Shown here in pieces: positions 25,115 to 33,309 of a DNA stretch of 64,000 nucleotides. The DNA comes from Planotetraspora silvatica (GTDB lineage Bacteria; Actinomycetota; Actinomycetes; Streptosporangiales; Streptosporangiaceae): positions 186,001 to 250,000 of the forward strand of contig NZ_BOOQ01000003.1 of assembly GCF_016863315.1 (NCBI RefSeq), read 5' to 3'. Positions within the stretch are counted from its first letter, which is position 1. The number at the start of each line of letters is the position of its first letter. The notes under the pieces were generated by a model that worked only from the letters and a program-made list of their open reading frames with translations, did no database searches and had not been told where the DNA came from. The translations under genes were made by a program, and so were the position numbers.

Positions 25115-25897
25115 TCAGGCGCCGAAGAATTCGGCCAACACGGGTGCGAGGGCTTCGGGGGCCACGTCGTGAGTCTGTCCGTCAAGCGTCCGGTGCTCCG
25201 CGGTGGGCAACGCGTCCGCGGTGGCCTTCGCCGCCTGCTGGAGCCCCTGCGGGCTGCCCCCGCCGCTGAGGACCAGCGACGGGACGGCGATCGCCGATGT
25301 GCGGTCGCGCGGCACGACGCCCCCGGCGAGCAGGGCGTCGTCATAGGCGAGCGTCGGGGCGATCGCCTCCAGTACGGCCCAGCCTGGCTGTGCCCGGATG
25401 CCGGCGACGACCTGCGGAGGTATGCCGACGTACGTCATGAACAGGGCCACGGCGTCGCCTCTGCGCCCGGCGTCGAGCAGTTCGTGGAGCCGTTCGGTGT
25501 ACTCCTTGATCCCGGTGTCGCCTGCGGCCTCGGCCACGAACGGCGGCTCGTAGAGCGCCATCTTGGTGATCCCCGGACCGGCTGCCGCGGTCGCCAAGGT
25601 GAGAGCCGCACCAGAGGAGATGGCATAGACGTACGCCTCGCCGCCGGCCTGTGCGATGAGCGCACGGAGGTCCTCGACCTCTCTGGCGACCGCGTAGGGC
25701 GGCGTGTCCGAGCTTTCACCCCGGCCGCGCCGGTCGTAGGTATAGACGGTGAAGGTGTCCTGCAGGAGCGCGGCGAGTGGCCGCATCGGCCCTGCGCCGC
25801 GGTAGCACATGGCGCCGTCAACGAGGACGAGCGCCGGCCCGCCGCCGGTGCGCTCGTAGGCGATCGTGGTGCCGTCGGCTGAGGTGATTGCCGGCAT
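25115..25897 (-). CDS. alpha/beta-fold hydrolase
   Basis: A 260-residue enzyme. The oxyanion region is at residues 14-30, the nucleophile Ser sits in Tyr-Ala-Ile-Ser-Ser-Gly-Ala-Ala-Leu-Thr (about 96-105; a variant of Gly-x-Ser-x-Gly) and the catalytic His in Gly-Gln-Thr-His-Asp-Val near residue 244. It begins 10 bp after the AHSA1 gene and is third in the ArsR operon, so it is presumably induced together with it. Substrate unknown. Confidence 0.92.
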   Translation of the reverse strand: MPAITSADGTTIAYERTGGGPALVLVDGAMCYRGAGPMRPLAALLQDTFTVYTYDRRGRGESSDTPPYAVAREVEDLRALIAQAGGEAYVYAISSGAALTLATAAAGPGITKMALYEPPFVAEAAGDTGIKEYTERLHELLDAGRRGDAVALFMTYVGIPPQVVAGIRAQPGWAVLEAIAPTLAYDDALLAGGVVPRDRTSAIAVPSLVLSGGGSPQGLQQAAKATADALPTAEHRTLDGQTHDVAPEALAPVLAEFFGA

Positions 25898-25907
25898 GTC
25901 GTGTTCC

Positions 25908-26360
25908 CTACTCTCGCTTGGCGTTCAGATGGGCCAGGTAGGCGTCGAGGCGGTCGAGGCTGGTGGTGAAGCCGGCCCTGGCCTGGGCGCTGAGGTAGGC
26001 GGCCGGCACGTTCGTCTGATGGGTGACCACTTCGGTCCGCCCGTCGTGCAGATCGACGAAGGTGACTGTGGTCCGCATGCCGCCTTCGACGTCGGCCTCG
26101 ATCCACACCAGCAGTTCGGGACGGCGTACCTCGACGTAGACGGCCCGCATGGTGTGTGTGCTGCCGTCGGCATCGCTCACCATGGTGGTCTCGAAGACGC
26201 CGCCGGGCCGCAGATCGACGGTGATGCCGCCGATCGGCGTCGTCGTCCCGGCCGGCCCCCAGAAATGGGTGAGGTGCTCAGGCGTGGTCATGCAGTCGAA
26301 CAGCACCTCGGGCGAGGCCTGGTGCACGCGCCGGTAGGTCAGCTCGCCGGTCTCGGTCAT
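25908..26360 (-). CDS. SRPBCC/AHSA1-domain protein
   Basis: A 150-residue protein whose ATG overlaps the stop of the ArsR gene. Arg-Val-His-Gln-Ala-Ser-Pro-Glu-Val-Leu-Phe-Asp-Cys-Met-Thr-Thr-Pro-Glu-His at the start, Phe-Trp-Gly-Pro, and Thr-Val-Thr-Phe-Val-Asp-Leu are typical of AHSA1-like SRPBCC proteins that bind hydrophobic ligands. ArsR-AHSA1 pairs are frequent; the ArsR member generally represses the pair. Confidence 0.92.
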   Translation of the reverse strand: MTETGELTYRRVHQASPEVLFDCMTTPEHLTHFWGPAGTTTPIGGITVDLRPGGVFETTMVSDADGSTHTMRAVYVEVRRPELLVWIEADVEGGMRTTVTFVDLHDGRTEVVTHQTNVPAAYLSAQARAGFTTSLDRLDAYLAHLNAKRE

Positions 26361-26716
26361 CGTGGCGTCTCCCCGTCCCGGCGCTGCGTGGCTTGCAGGG
26401 CGGCAAGATGCCGGTCGAGGCGGTCATGGCGGCCGGCCCAGATCCGCCGATGGCGCTCGATCCAGCCGGCGACCGCGTCGAGCCGCTCGGTGTCCAGGAC
26501 GCACGGCCGCGACTGCGCGGTCCGGGTCCGTGAGATCAGGCGGGCACGTTCGAGCACCTTCAGGTGTTTGGAGACCGCCTGCTGCGTCATCGCGAACGGC
26601 TCGGCGATCTGGTTCACCGTCGCGTCGCCATGAGCCAGGCGCTCCAGGATCGCGCGCCTGGTGGGGTCGGCCAGCGCCGAGAACACCAGGCTCAATTCGT
26701 CTTCGATGACTGCCAC
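26357..26716 (-). CDS. ArsR-family repressor
   Basis: A 119-residue winged-helix protein with a GTG start. Phe-Ser-Ala-Leu-Ala-Asp-Pro-Thr-Arg-Arg-Ala-Ile-Leu-Glu-Arg-Leu (about 10-26) and Thr-Gln-Gln-Ala-Val-Ser-Lys-His-Leu-Lys-Val-Leu (recognition helix, about 44-56) are ArsR hallmarks. There is no metal-binding Cys motif, so the inducer is probably organic or none. An 18-bp perfect palindrome lies 31-48 bp upstream. Confidence 0.94.
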   Translation of the reverse strand: MAVIEDELSLVFSALADPTRRAILERLAHGDATVNQIAEPFAMTQQAVSKHLKVLERARLISRTRTAQSRPCVLDTERLDAVAGWIERHRRIWAGRHDRLDRHLAALQATQRRDGETPR

Positions 26717-26746
26717 GCCCCGACCCTACGCACAACCGTCAGTTTG

Positions 26747-26764
26747 CACAACCAATTGGTTGTG
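26747..26764. promoter_or_regulatory. perfect 18-bp palindrome, probable ArsR operator
   Basis: CACAACCAATTGGTTGTG is a perfect 18-bp palindrome in the promoter of the ArsR > AHSA1 > hydrolase operon. A further half-site, ACAACC, lies at 26732-26737, closer to the start codon. Confidence 0.8.
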
Positions 26765-26796
26765 AGACGTAGCCTCGACGGCTCCCGCCTGATCTC

Positions 26797-27282
26797 TCAG
26801 CAGTGCACTTTCGCGCTCCAGGCGACGTAGACCCAGCCCGCGTCGGTCACGTTGACGTTGGTCGAGTAGAACGAGCCGATGTAAGCCCCGTACAGGACGG
26901 TGGATCCGACCTTGAGGTAGGCCACCGTAGACGACTCTTTCCAATACTCCGCGTACACGCCTGTGCCGACGGTGTTGCTTCCCCAGCAGGCGTACCAGGG
27001 CGCGAGGATATCTGTGTTGTACCGCCGGTAAAGAACGAGGTTTCCGTCCGACTGCATGATGAATTTGTAGAGCTTGTTCGGGCTCAGGATGTATTCGCCC
27101 TTGAGCAGATACGACGTGAATGAGGTGCCCACATACTGGTCCGCGTGTGCCGCGGGTGCGCCCACCATCAGCGCGGACAGGAGCCCCGCCGTCAGGAGCC
27201 CGCTCATCACGACTCGCCGCATGCGCCTTCCGGCGAGTGTTCTCAGAGTTGTCATGCCTGTCGTGGCCGCGGAATCTGACAT
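26797..27282 (-). CDS. secreted bulb-lectin-like (B_lectin) protein
   Basis: A 161-residue protein starting at the ATG at 27282 (GAGGGACG upstream). A long signal peptide runs through residues 1-47 (two Arg, hydrophobic core, Ala-His-Ala end). The mature protein has Ile-Met-Gln-Ser-Asp-Gly-Asn-Leu-Val-Leu-Tyr, which fits the mannose-binding Gln-x-Asp-x-Asn-x-Val-x-Tyr motif of monocot-type lectins, and a Leu-Lys-Val-Gly-Ser-Thr-Val-Leu-Tyr strand that could be a second, degenerate site. It is probably extracellular and may bind glycans. Its codons are less GC-rich than those of its neighbours. Confidence 0.75.
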   Translation of the reverse strand: MSDSAATTGMTTLRTLAGRRMRRVVMSGLLTAGLLSALMVGAPAAHADQYVGTSFTSYLLKGEYILSPNKLYKFIMQSDGNLVLYRRYNTDILAPWYACWGSNTVGTGVYAEYWKESSTVAYLKVGSTVLYGAYIGSFYSTNVNVTDAGWVYVAWSAKVHC

Positions 27283-27449
27283 CGCCGTCCCTCTTTCTGT
27301 CGGAGACGTGAGGGTGCCGTTAGAATATCCCGCTATATCCACATATAGGCATTAAATCTCTGGCCGGATGCGGCCATTTGACGGATCGATCGAGTCCTTG
27401 TCAATAATGATCGACAATGCTGTGTGATCTTCAAATGAAATCGCGCCGG

Positions 27450-27575
27450 TCAGGCTCCCGCAGCGGAGATTCCGCCGTCGACGGTGACGACGACTCCGCT
27501 GGTGTAGGCGGAGCGATCGGAGGCGAGGAAGGTTCCTGTGGCGCGGGCTTGGTCGGGCCCCACATGGACAGGCCG
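27450..27575 (-). pseudogene. SDR C-terminal remnant
   Basis: Reading the minus strand gives a peptide ending with Ala-Thr-Gly-Thr-Phe-Leu-Ala-Ser-Asp-Arg-Ser-Ala-Tyr-Thr-Ser-Gly-Val-Val-Val-Thr and then Val-Asp-Gly-Gly before a stop at 27450-27452. This is the usual C-terminal end of classical short-chain dehydrogenases. No start or N-terminal part exists upstream, so it is a fragment. Confidence 0.65.
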
Positions 27576-27665
27576 CGGAAGCGTTCGTCGGGTCCGCCCA
27601 GCAGCGGACCCGACGCCGGCAGGTGGGCGGCTTCGTGAAGCTCCGCGAGATGCGCCAGATGGGCG
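27557..27665 (-). pseudogene. YciI-like remnant fused to the SDR fragment
   Basis: In another minus-strand frame, 27557-27665 codes Ala-His-Leu-Ala-Glu-Leu-His-Glu-Ala-Ala-His-Leu, then Ser-Gly-Pro-Leu-Leu and Gly-Pro-Asp-Glu-Arg-Phe-Arg-Gly-Leu-Ser. This matches the middle of YciI-type proteins. It runs directly into the SDR remnant, suggesting that a deletion joined two genes. Confidence 0.5.
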
Positions 27666-27676
27666 GACCCTTTCGA

Positions 27677-28297
27677 TTACTGAATGCGGCGGCCCGTGAT
27701 GGTGGCGCTGTAGGAGGACCAGTCGCAGCCCAAGCCGGCGAAGCCGCGGTAGCTGATCTTTCCGCGTATGGTCCCGTTCGAGTAGAAGGTATAGCTCCCC
27801 TTACCTGAGACGGGGTAGTAGATGCAGGCGAGCAGACCGTTGGAATCCGTGTGGTTGTTCACGAAGGTGGCCGAGAGCCTTGAGTCGGGCGTGAAGCTCA
27901 CGGTGCCGCCGGAAACCTTGACATAGCCCATGTCGACTCGCGTCCGATAGCCGTAGCAAGCGGCGTTGCTGCCGAAGTGGATGGCACCGGTTTGCGGCCG
28001 GACGGAGGGGGTCCCTGAAATCAGACACACGTCGATCTTGTTGATCCCGTTCGTGGTCACGCGCGTACGAGTGGAGGCCAGCCGCACAACGCCGGTGCGC
28101 TTGAACGCGTGGCCGCCGGCCCGTCCAGTTATGGTGACCTTCCAGGTGGGAACCTTCTTCGCTTTCTTGACGATCGTGATGGGCGAGACCGGCTTGGCCT
28201 TGGCGGCGGCGTGCGCGGTGGTGGTGCCGCTTACCGTGACGACGGCCAGGGCTGCGAGGAACACGGAAATCGCACGCTTACGCATTAGCGCGGACAT
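27677..28297 (-). CDS. secreted protein of unknown function
   Basis: A 206-residue protein with a clear signal peptide (residues 1-31; Arg/Lys at 6-8, hydrophobic core, Ala-His-Ala end). The mature part is rich in Lys, Thr, Ser and Tyr, predicted mostly beta, and has four cysteines (in Val-Cys-Leu, Ala-Cys-Tyr, Ala-Cys-Ile and Gly-Cys-Asp contexts) that may form two disulfides. I do not recognise the family. Base composition is visibly less GC-rich than in the surrounding operons. Confidence 0.7.
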   Translation of the reverse strand: MSALMRKRAISVFLAALAVVTVSGTTTAHAAAKAKPVSPITIVKKAKKVPTWKVTITGRAGGHAFKRTGVVRLASTRTRVTTNGINKIDVCLISGTPSVRPQTGAIHFGSNAACYGYRTRVDMGYVKVSGGTVSFTPDSRLSATFVNNHTDSNGLLACIYYPVSGKGSYTFYSNGTIRGKISYRGFAGLGCDWSSYSATITGRRIQ

Positions 28298-28558
28298 GGA
28301 AAACCCTTCCTTATCCGGTGTGGGGAGATTTCTGCGGACAGCTTAGGCGTGCGAAACGCCGCCAAACTCGTATTTTTCCGGTTTCTCTCGCGTTCCGCTT
28401 AATACTTGGTTAACTGCGATCTTTCGCGAGCTCCGATTTGTCGCCGGCCGGCTACTTCGGGCCACCATGAACTGGAAGGACATGATGGGCGACAGAAGTC
28501 AAGAAGCGCATTCCCGCAACTCCCGTTCTGCGTGTATCGGATTGGCGAAGGGGGCATC

Positions 28559-29581
28559 GTGGCCGACCGGGATTCAGCCAAGAGGCCGGCAGGCGACGTG
28601 CTCGCGAGAGCTCAGGCAGGTGATGGGGATGCCTTCGCGGCCTTGGTCGAGCCGTTACGGGACGAGCTGACCGCGTACTGCTACCGAATGCTCGGGTCCT
28701 TCGATGACGCGGAGGACGCCGTACAGGAGACCCTGACCCGAGCGTGGCGGAGTCTGGCGCGGTTCGAGGACCGGGGCTCGTTCCGGGCGTGGCTCTACAA
28801 GATCGCCACCAATCGGTGTCTGACACTCCTCGGCAAGGGAGGTCGTCGTCGTGAACTCCCGACGGATCTCACCCCCGGCGGGGCGGCGCCGGCCGAGGTC
28901 CTGTGGCTCGGGCCGTATCCGGACCACCGGATGCGGTTCACCGCCGGCCTGGATCCGGAGGCGCGCAGCCTCACCTGGGAGAGCATGGAAATCGCGTTCG
29001 TCGCCGCACTCCAGCACCTCCCCGCGCGACAGCGCGCGGTGCTCCTTCTCCGCGATGTCCTCGAGTATTCGGCCGGCGAGACGGCGAAACTCCTGAACAC
29101 CACGGTCCCTGCGGTCAACGCCGCCCTGCAGCGGGCTCGCAGGACCCGCGACGAACACCTTTCGCGTGCCGGGCGAGGTACGGCAGGGCCAGGCGCCGAT
29201 GAGATCGGCGTCCGCGACATCGCTCGCCGATACGCCGCCGCCTGGGAGGCCGGCGACGTCGACGCCATCGTGGCCATGGTGACCGACGACGTGAGGTATT
29301 CGATGCCGCCGGTCCCGGCCGTGTACGTCGGACGCGAGAGCGTCCGTGAGTTCCTGAGCGAGGGTCCGCTGACCAGACGTTGGCGTTTCCTCCCGGCCCG
29401 GGCCAATGGCGGGCTCGCGTTCGGCACCTACATGTGGGACGACCGCGAGTCGGCGTATCTCGCGGCCGGCCTCGACCTCGTCATCCTGAAGGCCGGCGAG
29501 GTCGCCGAGGTGATCTCGTTCCTGGACGCCGGCTTCCCGACGTTCGGCCTGCCCGGACGTCTACCGCATCCCGACCGATGA
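28559..29581 (+). CDS. ECF sigma factor with SnoaL-like C-terminal domain
   Basis: A 340-residue sigma factor starting at the GTG at 28559 behind a GGGGG tract. Region 2 (about 10-85) has Tyr-Cys-Tyr-Arg-Met-Leu-Gly-Ser and Asp-Ala-Glu-Asp-Ala-Val-Gln-Glu-Thr; region 4 (about 140-200) has [14 protein letters not shown]. A SnoaL/NTF2-like domain follows (about 215-335). In related ECF groups such tails replace a separate anti-sigma factor and tune activity. A free SnoaL protein is coded 95 bp downstream. Confidence 0.92.
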   Translation: MADRDSAKRPAGDVLARAQAGDGDAFAALVEPLRDELTAYCYRMLGSFDDAEDAVQETLTRAWRSLARFEDRGSFRAWLYKIATNRCLTLLGKGGRRRELPTDLTPGGAAPAEVLWLGPYPDHRMRFTAGLDPEARSLTWESMEIAFVAALQHLPARQRAVLLLRDVLEYSAGETAKLLNTTVPAVNAALQRARRTRDEHLSRAGRGTAGPGADEIGVRDIARRYAAAWEAGDVDAIVAMVTDDVRYSMPPVPAVYVGRESVREFLSEGPLTRRWRFLPARANGGLAFGTYMWDDRESAYLAAGLDLVILKAGEVAEVISFLDAGFPTFGLPGRLPHPDR

Positions 29582-29676
29582 GTTCCGCTCGTCGCCGGGG
29601 TTGTAGTTCCTGACGGAGATGCTCCGCAGCGGTGCCATCGGCACCGGCGGACCTCCTCGAAGAGGCAGGAGCCACC

Positions 29677-30072
29677 ATGGATGACGAGCAGCAGATCCGC
29701 GAACTGGTCGAACGCTGGGCGGTCGCGGTCCACGCCGGCGACCTCGACACGGTCCTCGCCGACCACTCGCGGGAAATCGTGATGTTCGACGTGCCGCCGC
29801 CCTATCAGGGCGTTCGCGGCATCGACGCCTACCGGGACACCTGGCCGCCGTTCTTCGAGTGGCAGTCGCACGGCGCCTTGTTCGAGATCACGTCCCTGGA
29901 GATCACGGCTGGGGCCGACGTCGCCTACGCCTGCGCGTTGCTGCGCTGCGGGATGCCCCGGGATCTGGCCGCCGATCCTGAGAATCGGCTCCGCCTCACC
30001 CTCGGGCTGGTCAAGGAGGAGGGCCGCTGGGTCGTCCGCCACGAACACCACTCGTTCCCCGTCACCGTTTGA
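29677..30072 (+). CDS. SnoaL/NTF2-like protein
   Basis: A 131-residue protein starting at the ATG at 29677. Glu-Gln-Gln-Ile-Arg-Glu-Leu-Val-Glu-Arg-Trp and the Leu-Ala-Asp-His stretch form the usual first helices of the NTF2-like cone fold; the last strand ends with Trp-Val-Val-Arg-His-Glu-His-His-Ser. Such proteins bind or isomerise small molecules. It follows an ECF sigma factor with the same fold at its C-terminus. Confidence 0.88.
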   Translation: MDDEQQIRELVERWAVAVHAGDLDTVLADHSREIVMFDVPPPYQGVRGIDAYRDTWPPFFEWQSHGALFEITSLEITAGADVAYACALLRCGMPRDLAADPENRLRLTLGLVKEEGRWVVRHEHHSFPVTV

Positions 30073-30134
30073 GGACGAGATCGCAATAGGCACGCGAGGC
30101 GATTCGCGGGATCCGTCAGCGCGTCTCCTTTCCC

Positions 30135-30860
30135 TCACCCCTGAGCGGTGGGACGTACGACGACCTCGCTCACGTCGACGTCGGCCGGCTGCTCGATCGC
30201 GAAAGCGATAGCGCGGGCGATCGCGTCCGGCGGCATCGCGAAGGTGTCACGGGATTCTTCGAGTCGGGCTTTCACCTCCGGATTCATCACAGATTCCGCG
30301 AAGTCCGTCCGGGTGAAGCCCGGCGAGACGATCGTCACGCGCAGCTTGTCGCCTGCCTCCTGGCGCAATCCCTCGGAGACGGCGCGGACGGCGAACTTCG
30401 TGCCGGCGTAGACCGACTGGTTCGGGACCACGCGATGTGCCGCCGTGGAAGCGATGTTGACGAAGTGCCCCGAACCCTGCCGGCGGAAGACGGGCAGTGC
30501 CGCCGCGATGCCGTACAGGACGCCTTTGAGGTTGACGTCGATCATCTGCTCCCAGTCCTCGACGCGGAGGTCGTCGAGGGGGGAGACCGGCATCACTCCG
30601 GCATTGTTGACGAGGACGTCGAGCGTGCCGTACCGCTCGCACGCCAACTCCACGAGACCGGCCACATCGTCGCGCACTCGCACGTCCGTGCCGACACAGA
30701 CGGCTTCACCGCCCGCGTTCTCGATGCGGGCCGTCAGAGCCTTGAGGCGATTCGAGCGGCGGGCTCCGAGAACGACCTTCGCACCGCGCTCGGCGAGCAG
30801 AAGCGCGGTGGCCTCACCGATTCCACTGCTCGCACCCGTGATTGCGACGACCCGGCGCAC
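30135..30860 (-). CDS. short-chain dehydrogenase/reductase, possibly trimmed at its start
   Basis: A 241-residue SDR with Thr-Gly-Ala-Ser-Ser-Gly-Ile-Gly (about 8-15), Asn-Asn-Ala-Gly-Val-Met-Pro and Tyr-Ala-Gly-Thr-Lys (Tyr-x3-Lys). The only start is a GTG at 30860 without a clear ribosome-binding site, and the usual five to eight residues before the first strand are missing. Immediately upstream lies the truncated TetR frame on the other strand. The gene may therefore have lost its promoter and true start, though the enzyme fold itself is complete. Confidence 0.85.
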   Translation of the reverse strand: MRRVVAITGASSGIGEATALLLAERGAKVVLGARRSNRLKALTARIENAGGEAVCVGTDVRVRDDVAGLVELACERYGTLDVLVNNAGVMPVSPLDDLRVEDWEQMIDVNLKGVLYGIAAALPVFRRQGSGHFVNIASTAAHRVVPNQSVYAGTKFAVRAVSEGLRQEAGDKLRVTIVSPGFTRTDFAESVMNPEVKARLEESRDTFAMPPDAIARAIAFAIEQPADVDVSEVVVRPTAQG

Positions 30861-30864
30861 GGGG

Positions 30865-31338
30865 GTGAGCGCGGCGGCGCCCTATCGCCATTTCCCCACA
30901 CGTCAGGCGCTGTTGAAGGCCACCGCCATCCGCGCGGCCGAACTCCTCGCCGCCGAGTTGCGAGACGCCCTCGCGCGTGACACGAGCGGCGACCCGTGTG
31001 AGGCGCTCGCCGTCACCGCCGGCGTCTATGTGCGGTTCGTCGCACGCCATCACGCCGGATTCGACCTCATCTTCGCCGACCAGTTGCAGCATCTCGGCGA
31101 TCCCGACCTCGACGCGGCAGGCCGGGCGGTCATGGACATCCTGATGCCCCTCGCCATGGACGTCACCCGTGACGCACAGGCTGCGATCACCCTTCTCGAG
31201 AAGCACGTCGCCGCCGCCCACGGCTACGCCGTCCTCCATCTGAGCGGCTTCCTGCGGCGGCGCACCACCGAGGTCGACGACTTCGCCGCCGGTGCGGCCG
31301 AAGTCAGCCGCACCCTCGCCGTGGCCGAGCGGCGATGA
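30865..31338 (+). pseudogene. TetR-family regulator lacking its DNA-binding N-terminus
   Basis: The frame begins in the recognition helix: Gly-Val-Ser-Ala-Ala-Ala-Pro-Tyr-Arg-His-Phe-Pro-Thr-Arg-Gln-Ala-Leu is the end of a TetR helix-turn-helix, and about 140 residues of ligand domain follow, ending Leu-Ala-Val-Ala-Glu-Arg-Arg. The first roughly 40 residues of a normal TetR are absent; upstream sequence belongs to the SDR on the opposite strand. The product could not bind DNA as a TetR repressor. Confidence 0.8.
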
Positions 31339-31377
31339 GGGCCTGGCCGCGAGGCGGGATGACCCCGGTGAACGCGG

Positions 31378-32046
31378 CTACTCCGATCGGCCGGGGACCG
31401 TGAGCCCGGTTTCGTAGGCCGCGATCACCGCCTGGACCCGATCGCGCAGCCCGAGTTTGGTGAGGACGTTGCTGACGTGCGACTTCACCGTGTGCTCGCT
31501 GAGCACCATGGCCACGGCGATCTCCGCGTTGGACAACCCGCGCGCGATCATCTGGAGCGTCTCCTGCTCGCGGCTCGTGAGCGCGGCGAGCCGTTCCGAA
31601 GGCGGCACGGCGGAGCGGGTGACCGCTCTGGAGGTGAACTCGGCGATCAGCTTTCTGGTGACCGAGGGCGCGAGGAGCGACTCTCCGGCCGCGACCACCC
31701 GCACCGCGTGCACGAGATCGTCGCGACGGACGTCCTTGAGCAGGAACCCGCTCGCGCCCGCCCGCAACGCGTCATAGACGTAGTCGTCCAGGTCGAACGT
31801 GGTCAGCATGAGCACCCGGCAGCCGGTCTCGGCGCACACGATGTCGGCGGCCTCGATGCCGTCCATCGTGGGCATGCGGATGTCGAGGAGGAGCACGTCC
31901 GGCCGGTGTTCACGGACCGCCGCGACGGCCTCGGCCCCGTCGCCCGCCTCGGCGACGACCTCGATGTCGGGCTGGGCGTCGAGGATCATGCTGAACCCGG
32001 CACGCACCAGTTCCTGGTCGTCGGCGACCACGATTCTCACGGTCAT
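31378..32046 (-). CDS. NarL/LuxR-type response regulator
   Basis: A 222-residue response regulator. Receiver with Asp9-Asp10, phosphoacceptor Asp55 (Val-Leu-Leu-Leu-Asp-Ile-Arg-Met-Pro), and Lys in Phe-Leu-Leu-Lys-Asp-Val; LuxR helix-turn-helix about 150-215. Its ATG overlaps the stop of the kinase gene (ATGA), so production is coupled. No transporter is adjacent; the membrane protein at 33310-33894 upstream of the kinase is the nearest candidate target. Confidence 0.95.
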   Translation of the reverse strand: MTVRIVVADDQELVRAGFSMILDAQPDIEVVAEAGDGAEAVAAVREHRPDVLLLDIRMPTMDGIEAADIVCAETGCRVLMLTTFDLDDYVYDALRAGASGFLLKDVRRDDLVHAVRVVAAGESLLAPSVTRKLIAEFTSRAVTRSAVPPSERLAALTSREQETLQMIARGLSNAEIAVAMVLSEHTVKSHVSNVLTKLGLRDRVQAVIAAYETGLTVPGRSE

Positions 32047-33221
32047 GCCCGCACCGATTCCGCCAGCGGGAGCCGTACGAGCACCTGGAAGCCCGGACCG
32101 TCGGTGCGGGGGCCCGTGGTCGCGGAGCCGCCGAGGGCGGCGGCGCGTTCGTGGATGCCGATCAGGCCGTTCCCGCCTGAGGGGAAGGAGGCCCCGGAAC
32201 CGCGGCCGTCATCGGTGATGCTGATCATGAGTGTGTCGTCCTGCCAGATGAGTCGGATGTCGGCACGGGCGGCACCCGCGTGCTTGACGATGTTCGTGAG
32301 GGCTTCCTGGGCGATCCGGTAGGCCGCGACCTCGATGTCGGGCAGCAGCGACCTGGGCTCACCCGACGTGGAGAACCCCACGTCGAGTCCGGTGTCGGCG
32401 ACCTGGCCCGACAGCCCGGCCAGGTCGCCGAGGGTCGGCTGCGGCGTCCGCGGGCCCGCGTCCTCCTTGAGCGCGCTCAGCATGCGGCGGAGTTGGACCA
32501 TGGCGTCGCGTCCCGCGGAGGCGATCGCGTCGAACGCGGCCTCGGCGCGGGCCGGGTTGCTCCTGACCACGACGGGACCGGCCTCGGCCTGCACCACCAT
32601 GAGGCTGACCGCGTGCGCGAGGATGTCGTGCATGTCCCGGGCGATCCGGGCCCGCTCACGCTCGGCGGCCCGTTCGGCCTCGGCCTGGCGCTCGTGTTCC
32701 AGTTGGACGGCCCGCTCCTCCAGAGCGGCGGCGTACGCGCGGGAGGCCGCGGAGGCACGGCCGATCGCGTACGCGGCGACGAACAGCACGATGCCGCGCA
32801 GCGCGGTGTCGGAGGAGCCGACCAGGAGCACGCCGCCGACGATGGTGACGACGAGCATGCCCACGCGGCGCAGGGGCGGCGAGTAGGCGGCGACCGTGTA
32901 GATCGCGATGAGCCCGCCGTACCAGATCGGTTGTGCGGCGACCTGGTCCGCGAGGTCGTAGAGGGAGGTCGCGATGACGCTGACCAGCAGCACGGTCACA
33001 GGAGCCCGGCGTCTCCACACGAGTGGTACGGCGGAGGCGATCACGACCACGTACCCCCACCAGTCCCATGGGCCGCCGTTGGGATTCTCGCGGGACAGGA
33101 GCGGCCACATCTGCACGATCAGCACGAGCGCGGCGAGGGCCGTGTCCAGCCAGAGAGCCGGGAGGGAACGCAACCGGCTCTGAACCGGGGCGAGAAACGG
33201 CAAAGCGGACACGAGGTTCAA
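32043..33221 (-). CDS. sensor histidine kinase
   Basis: A 392-residue kinase with a TTG start behind a very strong AGAGGAGG site. Membrane helices within residues 25-160, a Glu/Arg-rich linker, HisKA_3 box with His198 (Ala-Arg-Asp-Met-His-Asp-Ile-Leu-Ala-His) and an HATPase domain with Glu-Ala-Leu-Thr-Asn-Ile-Val-Lys-His and Gly-Asn-Gly-Leu-Ile-Gly-Ile-His-Glu. Partner of the overlapping response regulator. Confidence 0.95.
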   Translation of the reverse strand: MNLVSALPFLAPVQSRLRSLPALWLDTALAALVLIVQMWPLLSRENPNGGPWDWWGYVVVIASAVPLVWRRRAPVTVLLVSVIATSLYDLADQVAAQPIWYGGLIAIYTVAAYSPPLRRVGMLVVTIVGGVLLVGSSDTALRGIVLFVAAYAIGRASAASRAYAAALEERAVQLEHERQAEAERAAERERARIARDMHDILAHAVSLMVVQAEAGPVVVRSNPARAEAAFDAIASAGRDAMVQLRRMLSALKEDAGPRTPQPTLGDLAGLSGQVADTGLDVGFSTSGEPRSLLPDIEVAAYRIAQEALTNIVKHAGAARADIRLIWQDDTLMISITDDGRGSGASFPSGGNGLIGIHERAAALGGSATTGPRTDGPGFQVLVRLPLAESVRA

Positions 33222-33273
33222 TCTTGCCTCCTCTTTCGGGCCTTCCAGTACGGCGAAGCCGGAAAACGCCGAT

Positions 33274-33297
33274 CGGCGGCCCGGGTGGGGGCCGCCG
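33274..33297 (-). terminator. GC-rich hairpin after the membrane-protein gene
   Basis: CGGCGGCCC (33274-33282) and GGGCCGCCG (33289-33297) form a perfect 9-bp stem with a 6-base loop, 13 bp after the stop of the membrane-protein gene. No U-tract follows, as is common in actinomycetes. Confidence 0.5.
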
Positions 33298-33309
33298 TTC
33301 CGCGTCGTG

